DNA from: a virus
Virus record (IMG/VR): IMGVR_UViG_3300023119_001193
Location: 1-20,535 of that record
Length of the DNA: 20,535 nucleotides
Direction: 5' to 3' (one strand)
The notes under the pieces: model-generated
Databases searched by the model: none
What the model was told of the DNA's origin: nothing
What the model saw: only the letters and a program-made list of their open reading frames with translations
Made by a program: the position numbers and the translations under genes
In this document: one piece after another, positions 14,181-20,274 of the stretch
Position numbering within the stretch: the stretch's first letter is position 1
Layout: every line of letters begins with the position of its first letter

Positions 14181-15246
14181 AGTGTTTTCTCTCCATATTG
14201 TATTTATGTAGTGCAATACTTGCTAAATTCTTGCACTTTGACTCTACCATAATATCTGCATAGTCTAAAAACTCTAATGCCCAGTCGTTAACAGCCCGGT
14301 TCCACATGTAATCACTGTGAGCTCGTAGTTTTGCTTTTTTGTATCCTTGCTCTAGTAAATTTGCCATGTTAGGCTTATGTCCTTTTGCAAAGTTAACCAG
14401 CACATCTTCTCTGCTGACACTGTAGTGAATAACAGGACGCACACCACGCCAACTGTCAATCACGCGAGCAAATCTATCGTCGGTGGGCTGAATGTATTCT
14501 CCTTCACGGCACCAGTGATGGTGTATGTCAAGAACGAGTGCGCAGTGGTCGACAAGTTCGAGGCTGTGTTCGAGCCCCCATTTGTTTTCGTCGTTCTCGA
14601 TCGTGATGGTGTTTCGTGCTTCGGGCGAGAGTCTCTTGAGGGCGTCTTTGATGCCTTGTGGACCTCTTCGACCCGATATGTGTACATTGCATTTAAAGTC
14701 TTGATATGTGCGGCCGTATCCCATCCAGCGCAAGACATCGGTGTGATATTCAAATTCTTCTATGCTCCTATCAACTATTTCCTCATTATCCGAAGCAAGG
14801 ACTGTAAATTGTCCTGGGTGCATGGAGAGTCTAACATCCAAGCGTCTGGCTGTGTCTCCGACTTTGGCAAACTCTCTTTCCGCATAATCACGTACATCTT
14901 GACGGCGCCAAAAATAGCACCAAGTAGGCTCGGTATAAACAGGAAGAACATCAGAGCCCAATCGTACCATACGTAACTCTTGAGGAAGGCTTCCAACATA
15001 CTCAATCAATCTCCCATAGCTTGCAATATTATGTACCATAATATCCCACAAGCGTTCTTCAGCAACATCACGTGTCTGTCTGTTCAGCCACTGTACTGTT
15101 GTGCTACGAGTATTTAGCGGTCGCTGTATTTCCTCTAGTAACTTTTTCTTCTGTGTTTGATCAGGATGCATATACTTACATGCAAAGCCAATGCGTTGTT
15201 GTTGTGCCTTCAAGAAATCACCTGCTGTTGTAAATTTTAAGTCCAT
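14119..15246 (-). CDS. uvdE: UV damage endonuclease UvdE
   Basis: A 375-residue TIM-barrel endonuclease that nicks DNA 5' to pyrimidine dimers and other lesions. Visible family features are RIGFACKYM near the N-terminus, RLGSDVLPVY, the metal-site strand LSMHPGQFTVLAS, EEFEYHTDVLRWMG, CNVHISGRRG, ITIENDENKWG, LVLDIHHHWC and PVIHYSVSR, which supply the His, Glu and Asp ligands for the metal cluster. Length fits (about 300-400). The ATG lies 5 nt after the -10 element of a perfect sigma70 promoter, so the mRNA may be leaderless, and I see no Shine-Dalgarno. The middle of the gene is clearly GC-richer than its neighbours. Early expression fits a repair role in sunlit water. Confidence 0.92.
   Translation of the reverse strand: MDLKFTTAGDFLKAQQQRIGFACKYMHPDQTQKKKLLEEIQRPLNTRSTTVQWLNRQTRDVAEERLWDIMVHNIASYGRLIEYVGSLPQELRMVRLGSDVLPVYTEPTWCYFWRRQDVRDYAEREFAKVGDTARRLDVRLSMHPGQFTVLASDNEEIVDRSIEEFEYHTDVLRWMGYGRTYQDFKCNVHISGRRGPQGIKDALKRLSPEARNTITIENDENKWGLEHSLELVDHCALVLDIHHHWCREGEYIQPTDDRFARVIDSWRGVRPVIHYSVSREDVLVNFAKGHKPNMANLLEQGYKKAKLRAHSDYMWNRAVNDWALEFLDYADIMVESKCKNLASIALHKYNMERKHYELSKQDVRQKQAGPDPIII
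14201..14208 (-). promoter_or_regulatory. Late promoter box CATAAATA inside uvdE
   Basis: CATAAATA on the minus strand, with predicted transcription start near 14195 and GGAGAG before the ATG at 14180. It lies within the uvdE coding region and would express the coiled-coil gene separately late in infection. Confidence 0.55.
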
Positions 15247-15251
15247 AGTTT

Positions 15252-15280
15252 ATTATACTGCCTTTTTTGTATTGTGTCAA
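15252..15280 (-). promoter_or_regulatory. Consensus sigma70 promoter for uvdE
   Basis: Minus strand: TTGACA at 15275-15280, exactly 17 bp, then TATAAT at 15252-15257. All twelve consensus bases match. The usual start position falls at 15245-15246, which is the uvdE ATG, so the transcript is predicted to be leaderless or nearly so. It would be read by unmodified host RNA polymerase, indicating early expression. Confidence 0.85.
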
Positions 15281-16105
15281 TCATTTCCAATTATCTCTAA
15301 CCCAAGGATCATCACAGTTTTCAGGATTAGGATCTCCGTGAAATACACATATACAGCAATCATTAGGAGGAACTACATTCTCAACAATTCTCAGTTTACG
15401 AGTTCCCCTTGGCATGCTATATCTTAAATCTTTATTTTTTCGTATTTCCCATTTCCAACTTTTAATCCATTCATCTGGAAACAAACAAGCAGGCATACTT
15501 TTATGTGTAGCATCATATAGCCAGTCTTGATCTCCGTGAAACTTGCGTTCTATTAACAATCTATTTTGTTTGAATCCTTCCCAAAAATGATTCATTGTTC
15601 CGTATTTAAATCTGACTACACTGCTGTTATACTTTTCCCATTGCGGACGCATCTTTCGAGTAAAGTCTCTTATTGTACACCATCTGTCTGTGTTGTAAAG
15701 AAATAACTTGTCTATGCTACCTGATATAACTACATCTAAGTCGATATATAGTATTGTTCCTTTGAGCCCAAGCTCATTTGAAAATATGTAAGGTTTGCAC
15801 CACCAACCGTTTAATTCTTCAGGTAATGGTATTGTTGTAATATTGTCGTTAAGGTTAGAAGGATCTTCGGTTAAACAAACAAACTCTATATCAAGTGAAC
15901 AATATCTGTTTACCATACTATAGAGCTTGTTTACGTAATCTGCAGAATATTTTGTGCCGTGTTTTAGACATAACACATAGTATTTTTCATCCACACTTTC
16001 TTGCGGCAAATTTTCGTGAGTTTCCGCACTTTTCTGCGCTTTCTCTAGAGCTTTACGTGCTTTACGTTGTTCTTTTGTTTCGCCGTCAACATACTTCTTA
16101 ACCAA
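15281..16105 (-). CDS. GT-A glycosyltransferase-like protein (GT8-like)
   Basis: A protein of about 274 residues. After a basic, probably helical N-terminus (about 40 residues) it has YYVLCLKHGTKYSADYV, IEFVCLTEDP, WWCKPYIFS and then the metal/sugar-nucleotide DxD in ILYIDLDVVISG (about residues 122 and 124), later NSSVVRF, FHGDQDW and VFHGDPNPENC near the C-terminus. The order fits a GT8-like retaining glycosyltransferase and its closing HG-x-P. The acceptor is unknown. The chosen start is a TTG 2 nt after the queD stop with GAGG 6 nt upstream; a GTG at 16147 would extend it by 14 residues inside queD. Confidence 0.78.
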   Translation of the reverse strand: MVKKYVDGETKEQRKARKALEKAQKSAETHENLPQESVDEKYYVLCLKHGTKYSADYVNKLYSMVNRYCSLDIEFVCLTEDPSNLNDNITTIPLPEELNGWWCKPYIFSNELGLKGTILYIDLDVVISGSIDKLFLYNTDRWCTIRDFTRKMRPQWEKYNSSVVRFKYGTMNHFWEGFKQNRLLIERKFHGDQDWLYDATHKSMPACLFPDEWIKSWKWEIRKNKDLRYSMPRGTRKLRIVENVVPPNDCCICVFHGDPNPENCDDPWVRDNWK

Positions 16106-16106
16106 A

Positions 16107-16556
16107 TCATGCCTCGTATATTGCTGAGTTTGCTCCGTGTTCTGCACACTCTACTCGTACACAATAACAACGATTGTCTGTTGCTTCACGTATTAGTTTG
16201 TCTGCAAAGTTAAATGCATGTTCTGCAAACTTCTCTGCACCGACACCTTCAAACACTCTAATCTCTGCTAGACCTTTTGCTTCTAGTTCGCGTAGTGTCT
16301 CTAAGTGCGGGTCTGCAATATCTACTGCAACTTTATGATCAAAATGATCTTCGAGCCAAGCCTTCAAAGGTTTAAGTCCTCCAAAGTCTACAGCCCAGTT
16401 TTTATTATCTAAATGATCACAACCAAATGTAAATGTAAATGCTAGACTGTAACCGTGTAGTAAGTGACAGTGTGAATGATCTGCGTTAGGTTGACGGAAT
16501 ACTGCCGATAAGCCAATGTTATGTCCGTAATGTTTTGTGCTATAATGTTTTGCCAT
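16107..16556 (-). CDS. queD: QueD / 6-pyruvoyl-tetrahydropterin synthase-like protein
   Basis: A 149-residue T-fold protein related to 6-carboxy-tetrahydropterin synthase, which acts after GTP cyclohydrolase in 7-deazaguanine (queuosine) synthesis. Seen: SAVFRQPNADHSHCHLLHGY with the presumed catalytic Cys30, WAVDFGGLKPLKAWLEDHFD and a terminal VECAEHGANSAIY carrying the Glu-His pair. The classical zinc ligands differ: the usual A-x-H reads AVF and HGH reads HGY, so the metal site would have to use other His such as 27, 29 or 31; this looks like a divergent PTPS-like subfamily. TAGGAGAT before the ATG is a good ribosome site. No other queuosine gene is in the window. Confidence 0.85.
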   Translation of the reverse strand: MAKHYSTKHYGHNIGLSAVFRQPNADHSHCHLLHGYSLAFTFTFGCDHLDNKNWAVDFGGLKPLKAWLEDHFDHKVAVDIADPHLETLRELEAKGLAEIRVFEGVGAEKFAEHAFNFADKLIREATDNRCYCVRVECAEHGANSAIYEA

Positions 16557-16620
16557 AATTATCTCCTATAAGTATGGCGGCAGAATTAGAAGGGATGACG
16601 CCAAGACCTGTTGTATTCAT
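16540..16620 (-). CDS. Possible 26-aa leader peptide overlapping the queD start
   Basis: An ATG at 16620, 7 nt after the -10 of a perfect sigma70 promoter, opens a 26-codon frame (MNTTGLGVIPSNSAAILIGD and six more residues) that ends inside queD at 16540-16542. It would be translated from an almost leaderless mRNA and runs over the queD ribosome site, so it could couple or regulate queD translation. The composition looks protein-like, but the frame is short and could be chance. Confidence 0.35.
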   Translation of the reverse strand: MNTTGLGVIPSNSAAILIGDNYGKTL

Positions 16621-16621
16621 A

Positions 16622-17218
16622 CTATGTATTATAATATATGTTACTTATCTTGTCAACCGTTACATTAGGATATTTCCAGGCTTTTGGAAATTCCCAGTTA
16701 TCGTTTTGATGGATTATAAATTTGATTTTAGGAAAACATTCAAATACCATTCCTATTTGATGTATCCAATATCGAGGATCAACAGCTCTTTTATCTGATT
16801 GATCGTAATTTGGTGTATCTTTGTATATATTGTTAACTGTCTTTGTTTTACTATATAAATCAAAACCGATTAAACTAACTTGCTTTTCTTTAGTATACTT
16901 TGCAGCAATTAAAACAGCATAAGGACCACTACCCCATTGAAAGGGTTCGTCCCATCGTTGATCACCCTTGTATGGCAAGTCTGGAACTTGTCTAACTCTA
17001 ATTGATTTGAAGTTGTTAACCCAGTCTGGTCTTGTATAAACTAAACTACCTTTTATATTAGCTTTTGCGTTTAGTGCTTCGTTCATCATACGTCTATCAA
17101 CGCACACAAGATAGTCTGTATAATAATCTCTATAGATAGCATTACACCCTACTTTAGGACAGGTAATTTTATCTATATCAACTTTCTGTCGGCTCTCGCC
17201 ATTGCCTATCACTAACAT
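16622..17218 (-). CDS. DUF115 / GT42-like Rossmann-fold protein
   Basis: A 198-residue protein. It starts directly with a nucleotide-binding-like loop (LVIGNGESR, residues 2-10), then VGCNAIYRDY and YLVCVDRRMMNE, and in the centre WGSGPYAVLIAAKY followed by VSLIGFDLYS. This order matches DUF115 and GT42 (sialyltransferase-like) proteins, where G-N-G-x-S/R and S-G-x-Y...G-x-D-x-Y bind a nucleotide sugar. The likely role is glycosylation of a surface or virion component, or a related nucleotide-dependent activity; the precise reaction is not visible. The start at 17218 is fixed by the immediate GNGESR. It overlaps the upstream membrane gene by 41 nt, and its last 11 codons contain a consensus sigma70 promoter for the next unit. 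Confidence 0.68.
   Translation of the reverse strand: MLVIGNGESRQKVDIDKITCPKVGCNAIYRDYYTDYLVCVDRRMMNEALNAKANIKGSLVYTRPDWVNNFKSIRVRQVPDLPYKGDQRWDEPFQWGSGPYAVLIAAKYTKEKQVSLIGFDLYSKTKTVNNIYKDTPNYDQSDKRAVDPRYWIHQIGMVFECFPKIKFIIHQNDNWEFPKAWKYPNVTVDKISNIYYNT
16628..16656 (-). promoter_or_regulatory. Consensus sigma70 promoter inside the end of the DUF115-like gene
   Basis: Minus strand: TTGACA at 16651-16656, 17-bp spacer, TATAAT at 16628-16633. All twelve bases match. Expected start near 16621, giving a leader of about 65 nt before queD, or a 1-nt leader before the 26-codon frame. The promoter also encodes the last residues (VDKISNIYYN) of the upstream protein. Confidence 0.82.
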
Positions 17219-17486
17219 CTTTTTTTAGTTCTACAATATCTTCTTTTAAATGGAAAAAGCGTTCTTCCATTTTCTCAGCACACTTTACCATATACACAAT
17301 CTTACTTACCGCCCACCACCACCAGAACACACTGGTTGTGATAAAGATAGTTGTTATGGCTATAGATGTGATGTTTACTATTGAGTCAAAGCCTAAGAAT
17401 ATTTCGCCTAGAAGAATGGCTAATGCCGCAAATGGTGAGGTCCACGCCGCATAACGCCAGTATTTTGCCTGTTGTTCAGTTGTCAT
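17178..17486 (-). CDS. Small membrane protein with cytoplasmic coiled coil
   Basis: A 102-residue protein with two predicted membrane helices (about 11-33 and 36-60; the second contains FWWWWAV) and a charged C-terminal helix (about 68-92, EKMEERFFHLKEDIVELKKD) likely to form a coiled coil in the cytoplasm. Topology recalls holins or small phage membrane proteins, but no family is recognised. The start at 17486 is preferred over an upstream frame opening at 17519 because GAGGGAG stands 6 nt before it and a perfect late box lies at 17523-17530. It overlaps the next gene by 41 nt. Confidence 0.75.
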   Translation of the reverse strand: MTTEQQAKYWRYAAWTSPFAALAILLGEIFLGFDSIVNITSIAITTIFITTSVFWWWWAVSKIVYMVKCAEKMEERFFHLKEDIVELKKDVSDRQWREPTES

Positions 17487-17522
17487 AATTGCTCCCTCTC
17501 TGAAAAGTTTGTTCAGCACAAT

Positions 17523-17530
17523 TATTTATA
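17523..17530 (-). promoter_or_regulatory. Late promoter box TATAAATA for the membrane protein and DUF115-like genes
   Basis: A perfect TATAAATA on the minus strand. The predicted start near 17517 leaves a leader of about 31 nt with GAGGGAG before the ATG at 17486. Late expression of this pair is inferred. Confidence 0.7.
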
Positions 17531-17559
17531 GGCTATAATGGAAATATTAAATATCAGTA

Positions 17560-18642
17560 TTATGATACGATTTGACCGAACGGTTTCCAGTCACCCGGAG
17601 TTCCTGTTTTGATGCATATCCATCCAACATAGCCTGTGGGTCTAGGATTAGTATTCCATACAATATCTCCTAGTGCATAATTTCCGCTTGTTGGTGCTTC
17701 ATCTGCTGTTTCAAACTTTTTACCTTGAAATCGTACAGGTCCTGCTGTAGTAATATCAGCATCTGGGTTAAAGTTCTTTACACCTACACCTATTTTATCT
17801 TTGAATGTTGTTTTACCGTGTATAACGACAGAACCTGATTCAGTGATAGTAAGTCTTTCGGTGTCATCTGTAATAAGATTAATTGCAACATTTGTATATG
17901 AACCTATTACAAACTCGTTTTCATCGTTGCTGTCAACTACAAACTCGTGATCCCAGTTAGCAATGCTAAGTGTACCATTAGGTGCATCTGTGCCTAATGC
18001 TAGTCTTTCGTTATTAGCATCATAGATAACAAAGTTGTCGATATTAAGTGGACCGTCAACGTCTAAACGTGATAATCTACCTAATGTTTTTAAGTTGCTG
18101 TTAACTACTGATGTGCCTAGTGTGTCTTGTGATAGTACTTCTTGTCCAGATATCATATACTTTTTGTCTTTTAATAATTCAAAAGATTCAGTTGAAAAGA
18201 ATCTATCCGGACGTTGTTGTAATATTAATTGTTTTGTATAATCGCCACCGGGCCAAACAAGTCCTTTACCATAAGCAACACCATTATCTGCGGTAAAAGA
18301 TAAAGGATCAGAACGCTCGTTTCTAACATCAGCTGTTAGTTCTTCTACATGCATACTAGTTGCACGTATTGTACCTTCAACGGTTAGATTACCTTCAACT
18401 TCTACAGAACTTTTAATAACAGGAGTGTACAGTGCGTCTAAATGAACACCGTCATCATTTACAGTAAGGACTACATGGTTTGCATTATCCTTAATACCTT
18501 GACTTGCGAAGTGTGTTATTACTCCGCCGTGTATTTTATTACCACTTAACTCTCTATCTAAGATATTATTCTTAGGAGCAGGTGCGCTTTGTAAGTCTTC
18601 TATTGCTGATGCAAGATCATTTAAACTGTTACGTATAGTCAT
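17560..18642 (-). CDS. Fibre-like virion structural protein
   Basis: A 360-residue beta-rich protein. The N-terminus is helical (MTIRNSLNDLASAIEDL), followed by GGVITHFASQGIKD, a repeated-looking VEVEGNLTVEGTIRA, GPLNIDNFVIYD and further short Gly/Asp/Asn-rich strands, then a compact C-terminal module (ALGDIVWNTNPRPTGYVGW, ending in GDWKPFGQIVS). This layout is typical of phage fibre, whisker or tail appendage proteins of marine T4-like phages. The exact virion position is not known. It has its own late box at 18667-18674 and no neighbour on the same transcript immediately upstream. Confidence 0.78.
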   Translation of the reverse strand: MTIRNSLNDLASAIEDLQSAPAPKNNILDRELSGNKIHGGVITHFASQGIKDNANHVVLTVNDDGVHLDALYTPVIKSSVEVEGNLTVEGTIRATSMHVEELTADVRNERSDPLSFTADNGVAYGKGLVWPGGDYTKQLILQQRPDRFFSTESFELLKDKKYMISGQEVLSQDTLGTSVVNSNLKTLGRLSRLDVDGPLNIDNFVIYDANNERLALGTDAPNGTLSIANWDHEFVVDSNDENEFVIGSYTNVAINLITDDTERLTITESGSVVIHGKTTFKDKIGVGVKNFNPDADITTAGPVRFQGKKFETADEAPTSGNYALGDIVWNTNPRPTGYVGWICIKTGTPGDWKPFGQIVS

Positions 18643-18651
18643 CTGAGGTTC

Positions 18652-18666
18652 CTGTATATTATACAG
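18652..18666. repeat. Perfect inverted repeat in the fibre-like gene leader
   Basis: CTGTATA-T-TATACAG is a perfect palindrome with a one-base centre. It lies between the late box and the ATG of the fibre-like gene and spans the predicted transcription start near 18661. It could be an operator-like site for a dimeric protein; the loop is too small for a normal RNA hairpin unless the stem opens. Confidence 0.5.
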
Positions 18667-18674
18667 TATTTATC
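18667..18674 (-). promoter_or_regulatory. Late promoter box GATAAATA for the fibre-like gene
   Basis: GATAAATA on the minus strand, with predicted start near 18661 and a leader of about 19 nt. The box overlaps the last two bases of the upstream gene, so late transcription of the fibre-like gene is separate from the early-type gene before it. Confidence 0.6.
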
Positions 18675-19974
18675 AGACTACCTTCAGAAGAACTGTATCA
18701 GGATTGCAACGTCCATTTAGTTTAGTATCAGTTGTAGCAATTTCGTCTAAAAACTTACGTAGAGCTACTTTACCTGCGGTTTTAAACTGTTTAAGTTGTT
18801 CCGGCGGTTTACGTAATGTCTTTTGAATGCTTGCATTTTCGTCATAACCTATAATAGTTGTACCTTTTACACTTAAACCTGTTCCTTCACGTTGCATACC
18901 TTTAGGATCTATGTTAGACGCAACATATTTGCCTATTTTGCGAGTTTTTACATTAAACACCCAAAGCTCATTTGCACCAACAATCGTTGTAGGATCAATT
19001 GATGCAATGCTGTATTTGTCGTCTGCCTTACAGAACTTCAACTTCTCTACTACTTTACTTGCTGAACGTGCCTTAGGTTTACGTGGCTTACGTGTTGCTT
19101 TTGCTTGTTCAATAATAAAGTCTAGTTCTGCATTTACAGTTTCGATTGCAGATCGATATTTTTTAACTTCGCCTTTTTTAAGATGACTATAGCCTTCTTT
19201 AAGTTGTGCCCATTGATCTGCATCGTGTTCACTCATTTTCTTCAATTGTCCGGCAGTTGGCATACGCTCTAGTTCGTCAAAGTCTACAAGTTCCATTTCC
19301 CAGAACTGTTTCATTTTACGAGCATGTGCTTGACTAGGTTGAATTTTTTTAAAGTATGCTTTAAAGTCAAATCCTTTAGGATCAAATGATTCTTTATCTT
19401 CGATCCAACCTTCTAGCCATTCGTCAATCGGCTCGGCCATTTCAAATGCTTGATCTCGAATACGCTCTTGGATAGTAGGAACATATACATTTGCTTTTTC
19501 TTTTTCTTCTGCTTTCTTTTCAACTACTACTTTAGAACCACGTTCTATGTAACTTTCAATACGCTTCTTAAGAAACTCACTTGGACCTTTTTTCTCACCC
19601 ATTGTACCAGGCAAACTTTGCCAGTATTCATCTTCTACTTTTACGTAATCAGGAGCACCGTCTAAGAAACATTGTGCTACAATAGCACTTGTAATGCTAG
19701 TGAATGCACTAGGAACAGCTTTGGCATGTTTGAGTTGTTCTTTGGTATACTCGCCGCTTTTTTCCATCCATTTATAAATTGCAGGATACAAATCTGCGGG
19801 TTTATAATTTTCATAATAAAATGATCTACAATATTCTCTATGACGATGGACCTGCTCGCCTGTCCAAGTTTCCCAACCTTCCCAACTAGGTGCAGTAAGT
19901 TTCGCTCCACGTTTTACACGAGGTGCTGCTCTGGGTGCTTTTTTCTTTACTTTGATGCCAGCTACTGTAGCCAT
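18673..19974 (-). CDS. Basic hypothetical protein of marine T4-like phage type
   Basis: A 433-residue protein. The first 30 residues are very basic (KVKKKAPRAAPRVKRG), followed by WEGWETWTGEQVHRHREYCR and FYYENYKPADLYPAIYKWME, a charged helical middle (about 150-310) with KKAEEKEK and KATRKPRKPKARSASKVVEK, and a beta-rich C-terminal domain (ELWVFNVKTRKIGKYVAS, then NGRCNPDTVLLKVV). The layout suggests a nucleic-acid binding or structural protein; it resembles conserved hypothetical proteins next to replication genes in cyanophages, but I cannot name it. TAGGAGA lies 7 nt before the ATG, and a near-consensus sigma70 promoter lies just upstream, so it is probably early. Confidence 0.8.
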   Translation of the reverse strand: MATVAGIKVKKKAPRAAPRVKRGAKLTAPSWEGWETWTGEQVHRHREYCRSFYYENYKPADLYPAIYKWMEKSGEYTKEQLKHAKAVPSAFTSITSAIVAQCFLDGAPDYVKVEDEYWQSLPGTMGEKKGPSEFLKKRIESYIERGSKVVVEKKAEEKEKANVYVPTIQERIRDQAFEMAEPIDEWLEGWIEDKESFDPKGFDFKAYFKKIQPSQAHARKMKQFWEMELVDFDELERMPTAGQLKKMSEHDADQWAQLKEGYSHLKKGEVKKYRSAIETVNAELDFIIEQAKATRKPRKPKARSASKVVEKLKFCKADDKYSIASIDPTTIVGANELWVFNVKTRKIGKYVASNIDPKGMQREGTGLSVKGTTIIGYDENASIQKTLRKPPEQLKQFKTAGKVALRKFLDEIATTDTKLNGRCNPDTVLLKVV

Positions 19975-20003
19975 TTAAATGTCTCCTAACAGTGTATTTT
20001 GTT

Positions 20004-20032
20004 AGTATATATGTTCTTGATTAAAAAGTCAA
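20004..20032 (-). promoter_or_regulatory. Near-consensus sigma70 promoter for the 433-aa gene
   Basis: Minus strand: TTGACT at 20027-20032, 17-bp spacer, TATACT at 20004-20009 (ten of twelve consensus bases). The expected start is near 19997, leaving a 23-nt leader with TAGGAGA before the ATG at 19974. The -35 lies in the stop region of the upstream gene. Confidence 0.7.
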
Positions 20033-20046
20033 GCTCTTTTGAGAGC
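20022..20046 (-). terminator. Possible weak terminator overlapping the next promoter
   Basis: On the minus strand GCTCT-CAAA-AGAGC can form a 5-bp hairpin over the last codons of the small gene, followed by TTGACTTTTT. A short stem and an interrupted T-run make it weak. The T-run region is also the -35 of the next promoter. Confidence 0.35.
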
Positions 20047-20274
20047 CCAGAATATGGCATGTTTGCCACTTAAATATCCTGTAATTGTAACACGATAACC
20101 AAATGTTGCAGGATCGGCCATAATATTGTAGGTTGGATCTGTGGCTTTTTCCATACACCATTTGCCCGCAGGTGTTTGCTGCCATTGATAAATTGGCTCT
20201 GCACAGTAGATTTCAGGATCTTCTACATCGCCCATTGTAAACTCGTGCAGTATATACTTACAACTTTTCTCCAA
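20029..20274 (-). CDS. Small hypothetical protein next to DNA ligase
   Basis: About 81 residues: MEKSCKYILHEFTMGDVEDP, then EPIYQWQQTPAGKWCMEKA, ADPATFGYRVTITGYL and a short end AIFWALKRA. It looks like a small alpha/beta protein and I recognise only a general resemblance to small conserved marine-phage proteins. The chosen start is a TTG inside the last codons of the ligase gene with AGAGG 8 nt upstream, which keeps the strand KYILHEFTM; an ATG at 20235 would give 68 residues and has no ribosome site. It follows the ligase gene on the same transcript and may belong to the replication group. Confidence 0.7.
   Translation of the reverse strand: MEKSCKYILHEFTMGDVEDPEIYCAEPIYQWQQTPAGKWCMEKATDPTYNIMADPATFGYRVTITGYLSGKHAIFWALKRA

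Noticed and set aside
14377-14976. 199-codon plus-strand open frame opposite uvdE
   Set aside because: It is antisense to the well-supported uvdE gene, lies in its GC-rich part where stops are rare, has no ribosome site and no recognisable motifs.
14460-15005. Minus-strand frames of 76 and 97 codons within uvdE
   Set aside because: Different frame on the same strand as the intact UvdE protein; no motifs.
16574-16798. Plus-strand 74-codon frame over the promoter before queD
   Set aside because: Antisense to the DUF115-like gene and promoter; composition is poor and no ribosome site is present.
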